Both the position numbers and the translations under genes were made by a program. From contig AODO01000015.1 of the NCBI GenBank assembly GCA_000341795.1, positions 1 through 52,741 of the forward strand: DNA of 52,741 bases, read 5' to 3'. Every line of letters starts with the position of its first letter. The stretch's first letter is position 1. This document shows, piece by piece, positions 28,137 through 36,046 of this stretch. The notes under the pieces were generated by a model, which did no database searches, was not told the DNA's origin, and saw only the letters and a program-made list of their open reading frames with translations. Origin of the DNA: Rhodococcus triatomae BKS 15-14 (GTDB lineage Bacteria; Actinomycetota; Actinomycetes; Mycobacteriales; Mycobacteriaceae).

Positions 28137-28165
28137 TTGCTCGCGTCACGTCGGGCGCCTATGCT
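28137..28165 (+). promoter_or_regulatory. Promoter of pcaHGBLRF
   Basis: TTGCTC (28137-28142) and TATGCT (28160-28165) are separated by 17 bases. The operator-like element at 28166 follows the -10 box directly and so would cover the transcription start, as expected for repression. Transcription start is expected near 28172, about 80 bases before the chosen pcaH start. Confidence 0.6.
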
Positions 28166-28200
28166 TGTTCGTATAGCGGCGCCATGTACACCATGCGAAC
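28166..28200 (+). promoter_or_regulatory. Tandem operator pair on the pcaH side
   Basis: Plus-strand elements TGTTCGTATAGCGGCG (28166-28181) and TGTACACCATGCGAAC (28185-28200) are 19 bp apart, the same period as the pair on the opposite side. The second shares 13 of 16 bases with the pcaI-proximal element. Sites in front of both divergent operons point to coordinate control. Confidence 0.7.
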
Positions 28201-28252
28201 ACGCGCTCGCTCAGACCGGCCGGACGGCTTCCTTCGACGAAATGGCCAGAGC

Positions 28253-28972
28253 ATGATCCACCTGCCCCCGCGCTACCGCGGCAAGGACGACGCCGAGGAG
28301 GCACCCCTCGACTTCGCCGACTACCGCACGACGTCCCTGCGCACACCGAGGCAGCCCCTGACCCTGCTGCCGCAGCGGCTGACCGAACTGACCGGGCCCG
28401 TTCTCGGCGAGGAGCGCGTCACCGCGGCCGACGCCGACCTCACCCTCGCCAACGGCGGCGAGGCGAGCGGACAACGAATCGTCGTTCACGGGCAGGTCCT
28501 CGACAGTGACCACCGTCCGGTGCCGAACACCCTCCTCGAGGTGTGGCAGGCCAACTCGGCCGGACGCTACCGGCATCAGGGTGACCAGTGGCCGGCCCCG
28601 CTCGACCCCTTCTTCAACGGCGTCGGCCGCACGATGACGGACACGCAGGGCCGCTACTCCTTCACCACGATCAAGCCGGGCGCATACCCGTGGGGCAACC
28701 ACCACAACGCATGGCGACCCGCGCACATCCATTTCTCGCTGTTCGGTCGCGCGTTCACGCAGCGGCTTGTCACGCAGATGTACTTCCCTGACGACCCGCT
28801 GTTCTTCCAGGACCCCATCTACAACTCGGTGCCGGACGGCGCGCGTCAGCGGATGATCAGCGTGTTCGACTACGAGGCCACCACCGACAACTGGGCGCTC
28901 GGATTCCGCTTCGACATCGTGCTGCGCGGCCACGACGCCACCCCCTTCGAGGAGGACGACCACGATGACTGA
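28253..28972 (+). CDS. pcaH: Protocatechuate 3,4-dioxygenase beta subunit
   Basis: 239 residues from the ATG at 28253 (MIHLPPRYRGKDDAEEAP). An in-frame ATG at 28184 would add 23 residues, but that segment overlaps an operator-like repeat and is unlike PcaH N-termini. Motifs are LEVWQANSAGRYRHQGD (the first Tyr ligand region), DTQGRYSFTTIKPGAYPWGNHHNAWRPAHIHFSLFG (Tyr/His/His iron ligands, quoted in part: RPAHIHFSLFG) and YFPDDPLF. With PcaG it forms the non-haem Fe(III) intradiol enzyme that opens protocatechuate to 3-carboxy-cis,cis-muconate. It overlaps pcaG by 8 bases. Confidence 0.95.
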   Translation: MIHLPPRYRGKDDAEEAPLDFADYRTTSLRTPRQPLTLLPQRLTELTGPVLGEERVTAADADLTLANGGEASGQRIVVHGQVLDSDHRPVPNTLLEVWQANSAGRYRHQGDQWPAPLDPFFNGVGRTMTDTQGRYSFTTIKPGAYPWGNHHNAWRPAHIHFSLFGRAFTQRLVTQMYFPDDPLFFQDPIYNSVPDGARQRMISVFDYEATTDNWALGFRFDIVLRGHDATPFEEDDHDD

Positions 28973-29585
28973 GTTCGCACCGCGCTATCCGGTGGTCCCG
29001 GGCGACTTCACCACGGTGAAGTTCGGACCGACCCCGAGCCAGACCGTCGGCCCCTACCTGCACATAGGACTGCCGTGGGCGGACGGTGCGGAGGTGGTCG
29101 CCCCAGGCACCCCGGGCGCCGTCGAGATCACGGTGACGGTGCTCGACGGCAACCGGGATCCGATCGCCGACGCCATGGTCGAGACCTGGCAGGCCGACGC
29201 CGAGGGCCGATTCGACCACCCCGACGATCCGCGTGGCTCACAGGACTGCACCTTCCGCGGCTTCGGCCGGGTGCCCGCGGACGCATCGGGCACCGTGGCG
29301 ATCACCACCGTCAAGCCCGGCGCGCTGCCCGCCGAGAACGGACTGCGGGAGGCCCCGCACATCGACGTGTCGGTGTTCGCACGCGGGATGCTCGACCGCG
29401 CGATCACGCGCATCTACTTCCCCGACGAGGAAGCGGCGAACGCCGCCGACCCGGTACTGTCGGCCCTGCCGGAAGCCCAGCGCGCCAAACTCGTTGCCCG
29501 CGCGACATCGACCGGGTACCACTTCGACATCGTGGTCCAGGACGCCGATCCGAACGGTGCCGAAACGCCGTTCTTCCGCTTCTAG
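28965..29585 (+). CDS. pcaG: Protocatechuate 3,4-dioxygenase alpha subunit
   Basis: 206 residues. PSQTVGPYLHIGLPW near the N-terminus is the hallmark of the alpha subunit. VETWQADAEGRFDHPDD, FRGFGRVPAD and APHIDVSVFARGMLDR follow the same fold as PcaH but lack its full set of iron ligands, as expected. It ends PFFRF. The start lies inside the last codons of pcaH (8-base overlap), so the subunits are translationally coupled at equal dose. Confidence 0.95.
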   Translation: MTEFAPRYPVVPGDFTTVKFGPTPSQTVGPYLHIGLPWADGAEVVAPGTPGAVEITVTVLDGNRDPIADAMVETWQADAEGRFDHPDDPRGSQDCTFRGFGRVPADASGTVAITTVKPGALPAENGLREAPHIDVSVFARGMLDRAITRIYFPDEEAANAADPVLSALPEAQRAKLVARATSTGYHFDIVVQDADPNGAETPFFRF

Positions 29586-29594
29586 GGGGCTCGT

Positions 29595-30920
29595 GTGACT
29601 CGGGGTGAACTGTTCGATCCGGTGTTCGGCGCGGAGCGGCTGGGTCCACTGCTCTCGGACCGCGCGTGGCTGTCGGCGATGCTCGAGGTCGAGGGCGCGC
29701 TCGCGCACGCTGCCGCCGACTCCGGCGTCATCGCCGCCGACCACGCCGTGATCGTCGCCTCGGCGGCCCGAGACCTGTCGAGCACCCTCGACCCGGCACT
29801 GCTCGGGGTCGAAGGCGCGGCCGGCGGCAATCCGGTGATCCCCCTGGTTCGGCACCTCCGCGCGGCGTGCGCACCCGCCGGTGTGCCCGGTTCCGCGGTG
29901 CACACCGGAGCGACGAGTCAGGACGTGATCGACACCGCCCTGATGCTGCTCGCGCACCGCGCCGGAGCGGTCGTCGCCGACGATCTGGCCGCGGCGGCGG
30001 ACGCCGCTGCGGACCTGGCCGCCCGCTGTCGGGACACCCCGATGGCTGGGCGCACCCTCGGTCAGCAGGCTCTGCCCACCACGTTCGGTGCGCTCGCCGC
30101 CGGATGGTGCGCGGGCCTCGACCATGCACACCGGGCACTGCGCCAGGTGCTCGGATCGCTTCCGGTCCAGTTCGGCGGGGCCGCAGGCACTCTCGCCGCG
30201 CTGTACCCCCACGGACTCGACGTCGCCGATCGACTCGCCGACGAACTGGGGCTGGCCAGGCAGACCGTGCCGTGGCACACCGACCGCGTGCGGACCGGCG
30301 AACTCGCCGCAGCACTCGGCGTCGCGGCCGGGGCGGTCTCCAAAGTGGCGACCGACATCGTGCTGATGGCGGCGACCGAGGTCGGCGAGGTCGCCGAGAA
30401 CTCGCCCGGCGGATCGTCCGCGATGCCGCACAAGCGCAATCCCGTCGCCGCCGTGACCGCCCGCGCTGCCGCGCTCCGGGTTCCCGGGCTGGTGTCCACG
30501 GTGCTCGGCGCGATGGCCCACGAGTTCCAGCGCGCCGCAGGCGCATGGCACGCGGAATGGGAGACCGTCACCGACCTGCTCCGACTCACCGGCGGGGCTG
30601 CGCACCGCATCGCGAACTCGCTCGGCGGGCTGCAGGTGGACGCGACCGCGATGCGCGACAACCTCGACGCGACCGGCGGGATGCTGCTCGCCGAACGCGT
30701 CACCGGCGCCCTGGCCGCGCACACGGACGCCGCTCGTGACCTCGTCACCGCCGCCTGCGCCGCGGGACGTGCGCTCGACAGCGATCCGTCCGTCCTCGCC
30801 CACCTCGACGCCGAGACCGTTCGCGAACTGCTCGATCCCGCACACTATCTCGGCCACGCAGGCGATCTCGTCGACCGCGTGCTGGCCTCCCGGTCCACGA
30901 TCGAGGAGGCGTCGCGGTGA
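29595..30920 (+). CDS. pcaB: 3-carboxy-cis,cis-muconate cycloisomerase
   Basis: 441 residues from a GTG at 29595. The fumarase/aspartase-superfamily signature GGSSAMPHKRNP is near residue 272. VHTGATSQDVIDTALML is the conserved block 1, and QFGGAAGTLAALYPHG is typical of PcaB. It converts 3-carboxymuconate to 4-carboxymuconolactone (gamma-carboxymuconolactone). The C-terminal region after residue 370 is the usual helical extension. The stop overlaps the pcaL start (GTGA). Confidence 0.95.
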   Translation: MTRGELFDPVFGAERLGPLLSDRAWLSAMLEVEGALAHAAADSGVIAADHAVIVASAARDLSSTLDPALLGVEGAAGGNPVIPLVRHLRAACAPAGVPGSAVHTGATSQDVIDTALMLLAHRAGAVVADDLAAAADAAADLAARCRDTPMAGRTLGQQALPTTFGALAAGWCAGLDHAHRALRQVLGSLPVQFGGAAGTLAALYPHGLDVADRLADELGLARQTVPWHTDRVRTGELAAALGVAAGAVSKVATDIVLMAATEVGEVAENSPGGSSAMPHKRNPVAAVTARAAALRVPGLVSTVLGAMAHEFQRAAGAWHAEWETVTDLLRLTGGAAHRIANSLGGLQVDATAMRDNLDATGGMLLAERVTGALAAHTDAARDLVTAACAAGRALDSDPSVLAHLDAETVRELLDPAHYLGHAGDLVDRVLASRSTIEEASR

Positions 30921-32134
30921 CCGTCACCCTCGCCCACGAACTCACCGGACCCGGCCCGGGCGCCCCCACCGTCGTCCTGCTCGGTTCTCTCGGATCGGAT
31001 CGGTCCATGTGGGACCCGCAGGTGCGGACCCTGTCCGACCGGTTCAACGTTCTCGCCGTCGACCTGCGCGGGCACGGCGCGTCTCCCACGCCCCCCGGCC
31101 CGTACACCGTGGCCGAACTCGGTGGTGACGTGCTCGCCCTGCTCGACGCCCTGGCCCTGCCCGCGGCACACGTGGTCGGGCTCTCGCTGGGCGGCGCGGT
31201 GGCCCAATGGCTCGCCACCCACTCGTCCAGGCGGGTCCAGACCCTGACCCTGCTGTGCACGTCGGCGAGGTTCGGCGAACCCACCGGGTGGCTCGACCGT
31301 GCGGCCGCGGTCCGTTCGGAGGGCACCGAGTCGATCGCCGAGGCCGTCGTCGATCGCTGGTACACGGGCGAACTCGCCGCACGTGACCCCGAGCTCGTCG
31401 CGTCGTCGCGCGCGATGGTCGCGGCCACCTCGGACGAGGGCTACGCCGCCTGCTGCGAGGCACTGTCGGGGTGGGACGGTCGCGCCGATCTGGCCCGAAT
31501 CGCGGCACCGACCCTGGTGATCGCCGGTCGCCAGGACCCGGCGACCACACCCGCCGATCTGAGGAGCATCGCGGAGGGAATCGCGAATGCGACCCTGCAC
31601 GTACTCGACCCCGGCGCGCATCTGGCGAGCGTCGAGCAGGCCGGCCGGGTCACCGCCCTGATCGCCGCGCACGTGGCCGGACCCGCCCAGCGCAGTGCGG
31701 CCTACGAGACCGGGATGCAGGTGCGACGCGCGGTGCTCGGCGACGCCCACGTCGACCGCTCGATCGCGGGCACCACCGAGTTCACCGCTCCCTTCCAGGA
31801 TTTCATCACCCGCACCGCGTGGGGTGACGTCTGGTCCCGGACCGGACTCGATCACCACACCCGGCGCCTGCTCACTCTCGCGATCCTGACGGCGGTCGGC
31901 AACGAGCACGAGCTGGACATGCACATCCGCGCGGCGTTACGCGACGACGTCACGCCGGAGGAACTGGTCGAGGTGTTCCTGCACACGGCGATCTACGCGG
32001 GTGTGCCGAACAGCAACCGGGCCTTCGCACTCGGCAAGAATGCTCTGGCGGAGCATGCCGGATCGACCGGTACGGCTCCGGGCGCCGCCACCGCCGGCGC
32101 CCCCGCCGAGATCGAGGAGCAGTCCGGACCATGA
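30917..32134 (+). CDS. pcaL: Fused 3-oxoadipate enol-lactonase / 4-carboxymuconolactone decarboxylase
   Basis: 405 residues with two enzymes in one chain. Residues 1-255 are an alpha/beta hydrolase with nucleophile Ser90 in VVGLSLGGAVAQ, an acid in GRQDPAT and a His in PGAHLAS (PcaD activity). Residues about 260-385 are a carboxymuconolactone decarboxylase (PcaC) domain with VWSRTGLDHHTRRLLTLAIL and EVFLHTAIYAGVPNSNRAF. The fusion is known from rhodococci and streptomycetes. It carries out the two steps to 3-oxoadipate. A Gly/Ala/Pro-rich tail of about 20 residues follows. Coupled to pcaB and pcaR by 4-base overlaps. Confidence 0.95.
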   Translation: MTVTLAHELTGPGPGAPTVVLLGSLGSDRSMWDPQVRTLSDRFNVLAVDLRGHGASPTPPGPYTVAELGGDVLALLDALALPAAHVVGLSLGGAVAQWLATHSSRRVQTLTLLCTSARFGEPTGWLDRAAAVRSEGTESIAEAVVDRWYTGELAARDPELVASSRAMVAATSDEGYAACCEALSGWDGRADLARIAAPTLVIAGRQDPATTPADLRSIAEGIANATLHVLDPGAHLASVEQAGRVTALIAAHVAGPAQRSAAYETGMQVRRAVLGDAHVDRSIAGTTEFTAPFQDFITRTAWGDVWSRTGLDHHTRRLLTLAILTAVGNEHELDMHIRAALRDDVTPEELVEVFLHTAIYAGVPNSNRAFALGKNALAEHAGSTGTAPGAATAGAPAEIEEQSGP

Positions 32135-32910
32135 CCGAGCCGTCACCCGACTACGTGCAGTCCCTGGCCCGGGGACTGTCCGTCATTCGTGCATTCGACG
32201 CCACCCACCCGCGGCAGACCCTCAGTGAGGTGGCGAAGGCCACCGACCTGACGCGCGCCACGGCGCGCCGGTTCCTGCTCACGCTCGCCGAACTGGGGTA
32301 CGTCCGGACGGACGGCTCGGTGTTCTGGCTGACACCGCGGGTCCTCGACCTGGGCTACAGCTACCTGTCGAGCCTGACGCTGCCGGAAGTCGCGGTCCCG
32401 CACCTGGAGTCCTTGACGAAGAAGGTGCGCGAGTCGGCGTCGGTGTCGATCCTCGACGGTGGCGAGGTCGTGTACGTGGCACGCGTCCCCGTCAGCCGGA
32501 TCATGACCGTCGCGATCACCATCGGGACCCGGTTCCCCGCATACGCCACGTCGATGGGCCGGGTGCTGCTCGCGGGACTCTCGGAATCCGCGTTCGACGA
32601 GTACCTGAGCACGGTCACCCTCACCCCGCTCACCGGCCGCACCATCGCCACCCCCGAGGCCCTGCGCGACGAGATCGCCCGCGTCCGCTCCGACGGCTTC
32701 TGCATCGTCGACCAGGAACTCGAGGAGGGGCTGCGATCGCTGGCCGCCCCGATCCGTGACAGCAGCGGTGCGGTCGTCGCCGCCGCCAACATCTCCACCC
32801 AGGCCGCCCGCTACTCGGCGGACGCCGTGCGCGCCGACCTGTTGCCCGAACTGTTGAACACCGCCAGGGCGATCGGCCTCGACCTGGTGCGCATGCAATC
32901 GACTCCGTGA
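32131..32910 (+). CDS. pcaR: IclR-family pca regulator
   Basis: 259 residues. The N-terminal winged HTH covers about 8-70 (QSLARGLSVIRAFDA, LSEVAKATDLTRATARRFL, LGYVRTDG). The effector domain includes AYATSMGRVLLAGL, GFCIVDQELEEGLRSLAAPI and a C-terminal helix. Similarity of layout to PcaR/PobR-type IclR proteins and the position inside the pca operon suggest it senses a pathway intermediate such as 3-oxoadipate. Its likely DNA sites are the GTTCG-N5-CGGAC elements between pcaI and pcaH. The ATG overlaps the pcaL stop (ATGA). Confidence 0.9.
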   Translation: MTEPSPDYVQSLARGLSVIRAFDATHPRQTLSEVAKATDLTRATARRFLLTLAELGYVRTDGSVFWLTPRVLDLGYSYLSSLTLPEVAVPHLESLTKKVRESASVSILDGGEVVYVARVPVSRIMTVAITIGTRFPAYATSMGRVLLAGLSESAFDEYLSTVTLTPLTGRTIATPEALRDEIARVRSDGFCIVDQELEEGLRSLAAPIRDSSGAVVAAANISTQAARYSADAVRADLLPELLNTARAIGLDLVRMQSTP

Positions 32911-32930
32911 ACGAAACATGAGGTACCCCA

Positions 32931-34142
32931 ATGCTCGACGCCGTCATCTGTGAACCCCTGCGCACCCCGGTCGGCCGATTCGGCGGCGTGTTCAGGGACA
33001 TCGCACCGGAAACCCTTGCGGCGACGGTGATCGCCGAACTCGTCACCCGCACCGGCATCGATGGCGGGCAGGTCGACGACGTCATCCTCGGACAGGCCTC
33101 CCCCGGTGGCGACGCCCCGGCGATCGGCAGGGTCGCCGCACTCGACGCCGGCCTCGGCATCGACGTGCCCGGCGTTCAGGTGGACCGGCGCTGCGGATCC
33201 GGGCTGCAGGCCGTGCTCCAAGCGTGCATGCAGGTCGCGACCGGGGCGTCCGACCTGATCGTGGCCGGCGGCGTCGAGTCGATGAGCCAGGCCGAGTTCT
33301 ACGCCACCGGGATGCGCTGGGGCGTCAAGGGCGAGGCCGTCGCGCTCAGCGACCGTCTGGCCCGCGCCCGGGTCACGGCGGGCGGCAAGAACTTTCCCGT
33401 CCCCGGCGGCATGATCGAGACCGCGGAGAACCTCCGCTCCGAGTTCGCCATCAGTCGCGCCGACCAGGACGCCCTCGCGGTGCAGTCGCACCAGCGGGCG
33501 GTCGCGGCGCAGCAGGCGGGCCGCTTCGCCGACGAGATCGTCGGGGTGACGGTGCCGCAGCGCAAGGGTGACCCGATCGTCGTCGACACCGACGAACACC
33601 CCCGCGCGGACACCTCCGTCGAGTCTCTCGCGACACTGCGCGCGATCCGGGCGAAGATCGACCCCGACTCGACGGTGACGGCCGGTAACGCGAGCGGCCA
33701 GAACGACGGCGCCGCCGCGTGCATCGTCACGACGGCGGAGAAGGCCTCGTCGTTGGGACTGCGCCCGTTGGCCCGACTCGCGGGCTGGGCGGTGGCCGGG
33801 GTGCCGCCGCGGACGATGGGCATCGGGCCTGTCCCCGCGACCGAGCGGGTCCTGGGCCGACTTGGACTCACGCTCACCGACCTCGACGTCATCGAGCTGA
33901 ACGAGGCCTTCGCGGCGCAGGCGCTCGCGGTCCTTCGGACCTGGGATCTCGACCCCACCGACACCCGGCTCAACCCGAACGGGTCCGGCATCTCGCTCGG
34001 CCACCCCGTGGGCGCCACCGGGGCGCGCATCCTCGCGACAATGCTGCGTGAACTCGACCGCCGCGAGGGTCGCTACGGTCTCGAGACGATGTGCATCGGG
34101 GGCGGGCAGGGACTCGCGGCCGTCTTCGAGAACCTGCGCTGA
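32931..34142 (+). CDS. pcaF: 3-oxoadipyl-CoA thiolase
   Basis: 403 residues. The acylated Cys88 is in VDRRCGSGLQA. NEAFAAQAL is present, the His is in GHPVGATGAR (about 357), and the second Cys is in CIGGGQGLAAVFE. It cleaves 3-oxoadipyl-CoA to succinyl-CoA and acetyl-CoA, the last step of the beta-ketoadipate pathway. It ends the pcaHGBLRF operon 20 bases after pcaR, followed by a terminator hairpin. Confidence 0.94.
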   Translation: MLDAVICEPLRTPVGRFGGVFRDIAPETLAATVIAELVTRTGIDGGQVDDVILGQASPGGDAPAIGRVAALDAGLGIDVPGVQVDRRCGSGLQAVLQACMQVATGASDLIVAGGVESMSQAEFYATGMRWGVKGEAVALSDRLARARVTAGGKNFPVPGGMIETAENLRSEFAISRADQDALAVQSHQRAVAAQQAGRFADEIVGVTVPQRKGDPIVVDTDEHPRADTSVESLATLRAIRAKIDPDSTVTAGNASGQNDGAAACIVTTAEKASSLGLRPLARLAGWAVAGVPPRTMGIGPVPATERVLGRLGLTLTDLDVIELNEAFAAQALAVLRTWDLDPTDTRLNPNGSGISLGHPVGATGARILATMLRELDRREGRYGLETMCIGGGQGLAAVFENLR

Positions 34143-34147
34143 TCGGT

Positions 34148-34199
34148 GGGCCGAATGTCGCACCGTGGCGTCGGGTCGACGCGGTGCGGCACTCGGCCC
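34148..34199. terminator. Terminator between convergent pcaF and aroE
   Basis: The 18-base arms at 34148-34165 and 34182-34199 pair with two mismatches, both tolerable as G-U on one strand (GGGCCGAATGTCGCACCG against its near complement). The loop is 16 nt with further internal pairing. It starts 5 bases after the pcaF stop and 11 bases after the aroE stop on the other strand, so it can serve both. Confidence 0.65.
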
Positions 34200-34209
34200 C
34201 GACCGGCCG

Positions 34210-35115
34210 TCACTCGGCAGCGAGGATCCGCTTCATGTGCGCGGTCATCCGCGCCTCGTCGGCGTCGCGGCCGGTGAAGATGCGAAACGAGTCGACGGCC
34301 TGACCGACCGTCATCCCGACACCGCTCACCGTCCGGGCTCCCACCGCGCGCGCCCGGCGCAGCAACTCGGTCTCCGTCGGGCGGTACACCACGTCCGCCA
34401 CCCACAGGTCCGGTCGCAGCAACTCCGCGTCGAGTGCGATCCCGGGATGCGCGGCCATGCCGATCGGCGTCGCGTGCACCAGGCCGTTCGCGGACCGGAC
34501 CGCGTCGGAGACGTCGGTGAGCCCGCCGGACGCGACCGTACGCCCCGGGAACTGGCTCCGGAGCCGGTCCGCGAGCGCCGCCGAACGAGTGGGGTCGGCG
34601 TCGATGACGGTGAACGTCTCGGCACCGCGCTTCATCGTCGCGTAGGCGACCGCAGCTCCGGCGCCGCCCGCTCCCAGCTGGACCACCCCGCCGAGCGGCG
34701 TGTCACCGAGGCCGATCTCGAGATTGCGGGAGAAGCCGGTCCAGTCGGTGTTGTGGCCGGTCAGCCGGTCCCCGTCGATCTTGACCGTGTTGACGGCGCC
34801 GAGCATCCGGGCGTCCGCCGAGAGGTCGTCGAGCAGGGGCATCACCGCCTGCTTGCACGGGTGTGTCACGTTGAGTCCGTCGAAGCCGAATTCGACTGCG
34901 GCACCGAGTATCCGGGGAAGGGCTTCCAGCCCGCCGCGCGAGTCGATGTCGAGGATCCGGTACACGTACCCGACGCCCTGCGCGCGGCCCTCGGTCTCGT
35001 GCAGCGTGGGAGTGAGGGACCGGGCGATGCCGGACCCGATCAACCCGCAGAGGAACGAGGGCGCCGTCGGCGCCTCGATGCGAGCGGACGGGGCTGGGTG
35101 GGCGACGAGCGTCAT
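34210..35115 (-). CDS. aroE: Quinate/shikimate dehydrogenase (catabolic AroE type)
   Basis: 301 residues. The substrate domain has GSGIARSLTPTLHE and FDGLNVTHPCKQAVM with the catalytic Lys; AVNTVKI and NTDWTGF follow. NAD(P) binding is LGAGGAGAAVAYA, and the following strand ends TVIDADPTR with an Asp, which points to NAD+ rather than NADP+. That favours a catabolic quinate/shikimate dehydrogenase, as in corynebacterial QsuD, over the biosynthetic AroE. The neighbours aroQ, quiC and an MHS transporter agree. It is divergent from the TetR gene, and its promoter region holds a TetR-type site. Confidence 0.88.
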   Translation of the reverse strand: MTLVAHPAPSARIEAPTAPSFLCGLIGSGIARSLTPTLHETEGRAQGVGYVYRILDIDSRGGLEALPRILGAAVEFGFDGLNVTHPCKQAVMPLLDDLSADARMLGAVNTVKIDGDRLTGHNTDWTGFSRNLEIGLGDTPLGGVVQLGAGGAGAAVAYATMKRGAETFTVIDADPTRSAALADRLRSQFPGRTVASGGLTDVSDAVRSANGLVHATPIGMAAHPGIALDAELLRPDLWVADVVYRPTETELLRRARAVGARTVSGVGMTVGQAVDSFRIFTGRDADEARMTAHMKRILAAE

Positions 35116-35136
35116 GCGATCACTTCCGGCGTGTAA

Positions 35137-35156
35137 TTAACTATCCAGTGAGTTAG
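35137..35156. promoter_or_regulatory. Operator-like site between aroE and tetR
   Basis: TTAACTATCCAGTGAGTTAG contains the inverted arms TAACT and AGTTA. It lies 8 bases downstream of a minus-strand TATGCT (35165-35170), a fair -10 for aroE, and over the expected -35 of tetR. It shares TTAACTA(T/A)CCAGT with the site at 35931 and CAGTGARTTAG with the site at 39851. The adjacent TetR protein is the probable ligand. Confidence 0.6.
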
Positions 35157-35239
35157 CTCACCGTAGCATACGATTCGGGACGCGAACAGCGCCGAACGAC
35201 GCAGGAGTTCGCAGACGACACCGAATCCCAGGAGCGACG

Positions 35240-35938
35240 ATGGCGCCGGCCGAGACCGACCAGAAGGACCCCGCGAAGAAGGCGGCGGGACGAAACAGGA
35301 CCGGGCGCACCCGGAACCCCGAGCGCACCCGGGAGGACATCCTCCGCGTCGCCACGGCCGAGTTCGCGGACAAGGGTCTCTCCGGCGCCCGCATCGACGA
35401 GATCGCCGCCAAGACCGCGACCACCAAGCGGATGCTCTACTACTACTTCGGCGACAAGGAGGGCCTGTACCGGGCCGTTCTCGCGAACGCCTACCAGGAG
35501 ATCCGGTACGAGGAGGCCCAGGTCGACATCGACCACCTCGACCCCGAGGACGCGATCCGTGCGGTCGCCGAGATCACCTTCGACCATCACGAGGCCCACC
35601 CCGACTTCATCCGGCTGGTGTCCATCGAGAACACCCATCGCGGCGAGAACCTGGCGGCGATCGAAGGCATGGCGGAAACCCAGCAGCCCGCCATCGAGAC
35701 ACTCGAGCGCATCCTCGTCCGAGGCCGCGAACAGGGGTTGTTCCGGGCCGACGTGTCGTCACTCGACGTCCACATCCTGATCAGCTCGTACTGCGTCTTC
35801 CGGATCGCCAATCGGTACACCTTCGGAACCCTGTTCGACTGGGACCCGGCCGCCCCCGAACACCGCTCCCACCTGCGGACGATGCTCGGCGACGTGGTGC
35901 TGTCCTATCTGCGCTCCCGACCACGACGAGTTAACTAA
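35240..35938 (+). CDS. TetR-family regulator of quinate/shikimate genes
   Basis: 232 residues. After a basic disordered N-terminus (25 residues, Lys/Arg-rich) comes the TetR HTH: RTREDILRVATAEFADKGLSG, IDEIAAKTATTKRMLYYYFGDKEGLYRAVL. The C-terminal ligand domain begins DHLDPEDAIRAVAEITFDHH. AGGAG precedes the ATG at 35240. It is divergent from aroE and upstream of the MHS transporter. The last codons and stop coincide with a copy of its probable operator. The effector is unknown, with a pathway intermediate such as quinate, shikimate or protocatechuate likely. Confidence 0.88.
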   Translation: MAPAETDQKDPAKKAAGRNRTGRTRNPERTREDILRVATAEFADKGLSGARIDEIAAKTATTKRMLYYYFGDKEGLYRAVLANAYQEIRYEEAQVDIDHLDPEDAIRAVAEITFDHHEAHPDFIRLVSIENTHRGENLAAIEGMAETQQPAIETLERILVRGREQGLFRADVSSLDVHILISSYCVFRIANRYTFGTLFDWDPAAPEHRSHLRTMLGDVVLSYLRSRPRRVN

Positions 35939-35946
35939 CCAGTTCG
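35931..35946. promoter_or_regulatory. Operator-like site overlapping the tetR stop codon
   Basis: TTAACTAACCAGTTCG contains AACT-AACC-AGTT with perfect 4-bp arms. It shares 12 of 13 bases (TTAACTA(A/T)CCAGT) with the aroE/tetR site. It includes the TAA stop of tetR and sits immediately upstream of the transporter promoter -35 box. Confidence 0.6.
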
Positions 35947-35953
35947 ACCATTA

Positions 35954-35983
35954 TTGACGTAACCCTGTGACCGGGATTACCTT
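35954..35983 (+). promoter_or_regulatory. Promoter of the MHS transporter gene
   Basis: TTGACG at 35954-35959 is followed after 17 or 18 bases by TTACCT/TACCTT (35977-35983). The start is expected near 35990, leaving a leader of about 55 nt that contains the GTTCG-N5-CGAAC palindrome. Confidence 0.6.
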
Positions 35984-36008
35984 GGCACGTGCGCGGTACG
36001 CACCACCC

Positions 36009-36023
36009 GTTCGTATCGCGAAC
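36009..36023. promoter_or_regulatory. Perfect palindrome GTTCG-TATCG-CGAAC
   Basis: The site has the same 5-5-5 half-site layout as the four pcaI/pcaH elements but with both arms perfect. It lies 24-38 bases before the transporter start and downstream of its promoter, a roadblock position. It suggests PcaR or a related IclR protein also controls uptake. Confidence 0.6.
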
Positions 36024-36046
36024 ACCAGGCCACTCAGGAGTTCCCG

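Noticed and set aside
28184-28252. Longer pcaH start (ATG at 28184) adding 23 residues
   Set aside because: Overlaps an operator-like repeat and the expected transcription start. The downstream MIHLPP start fits PcaH N-termini.
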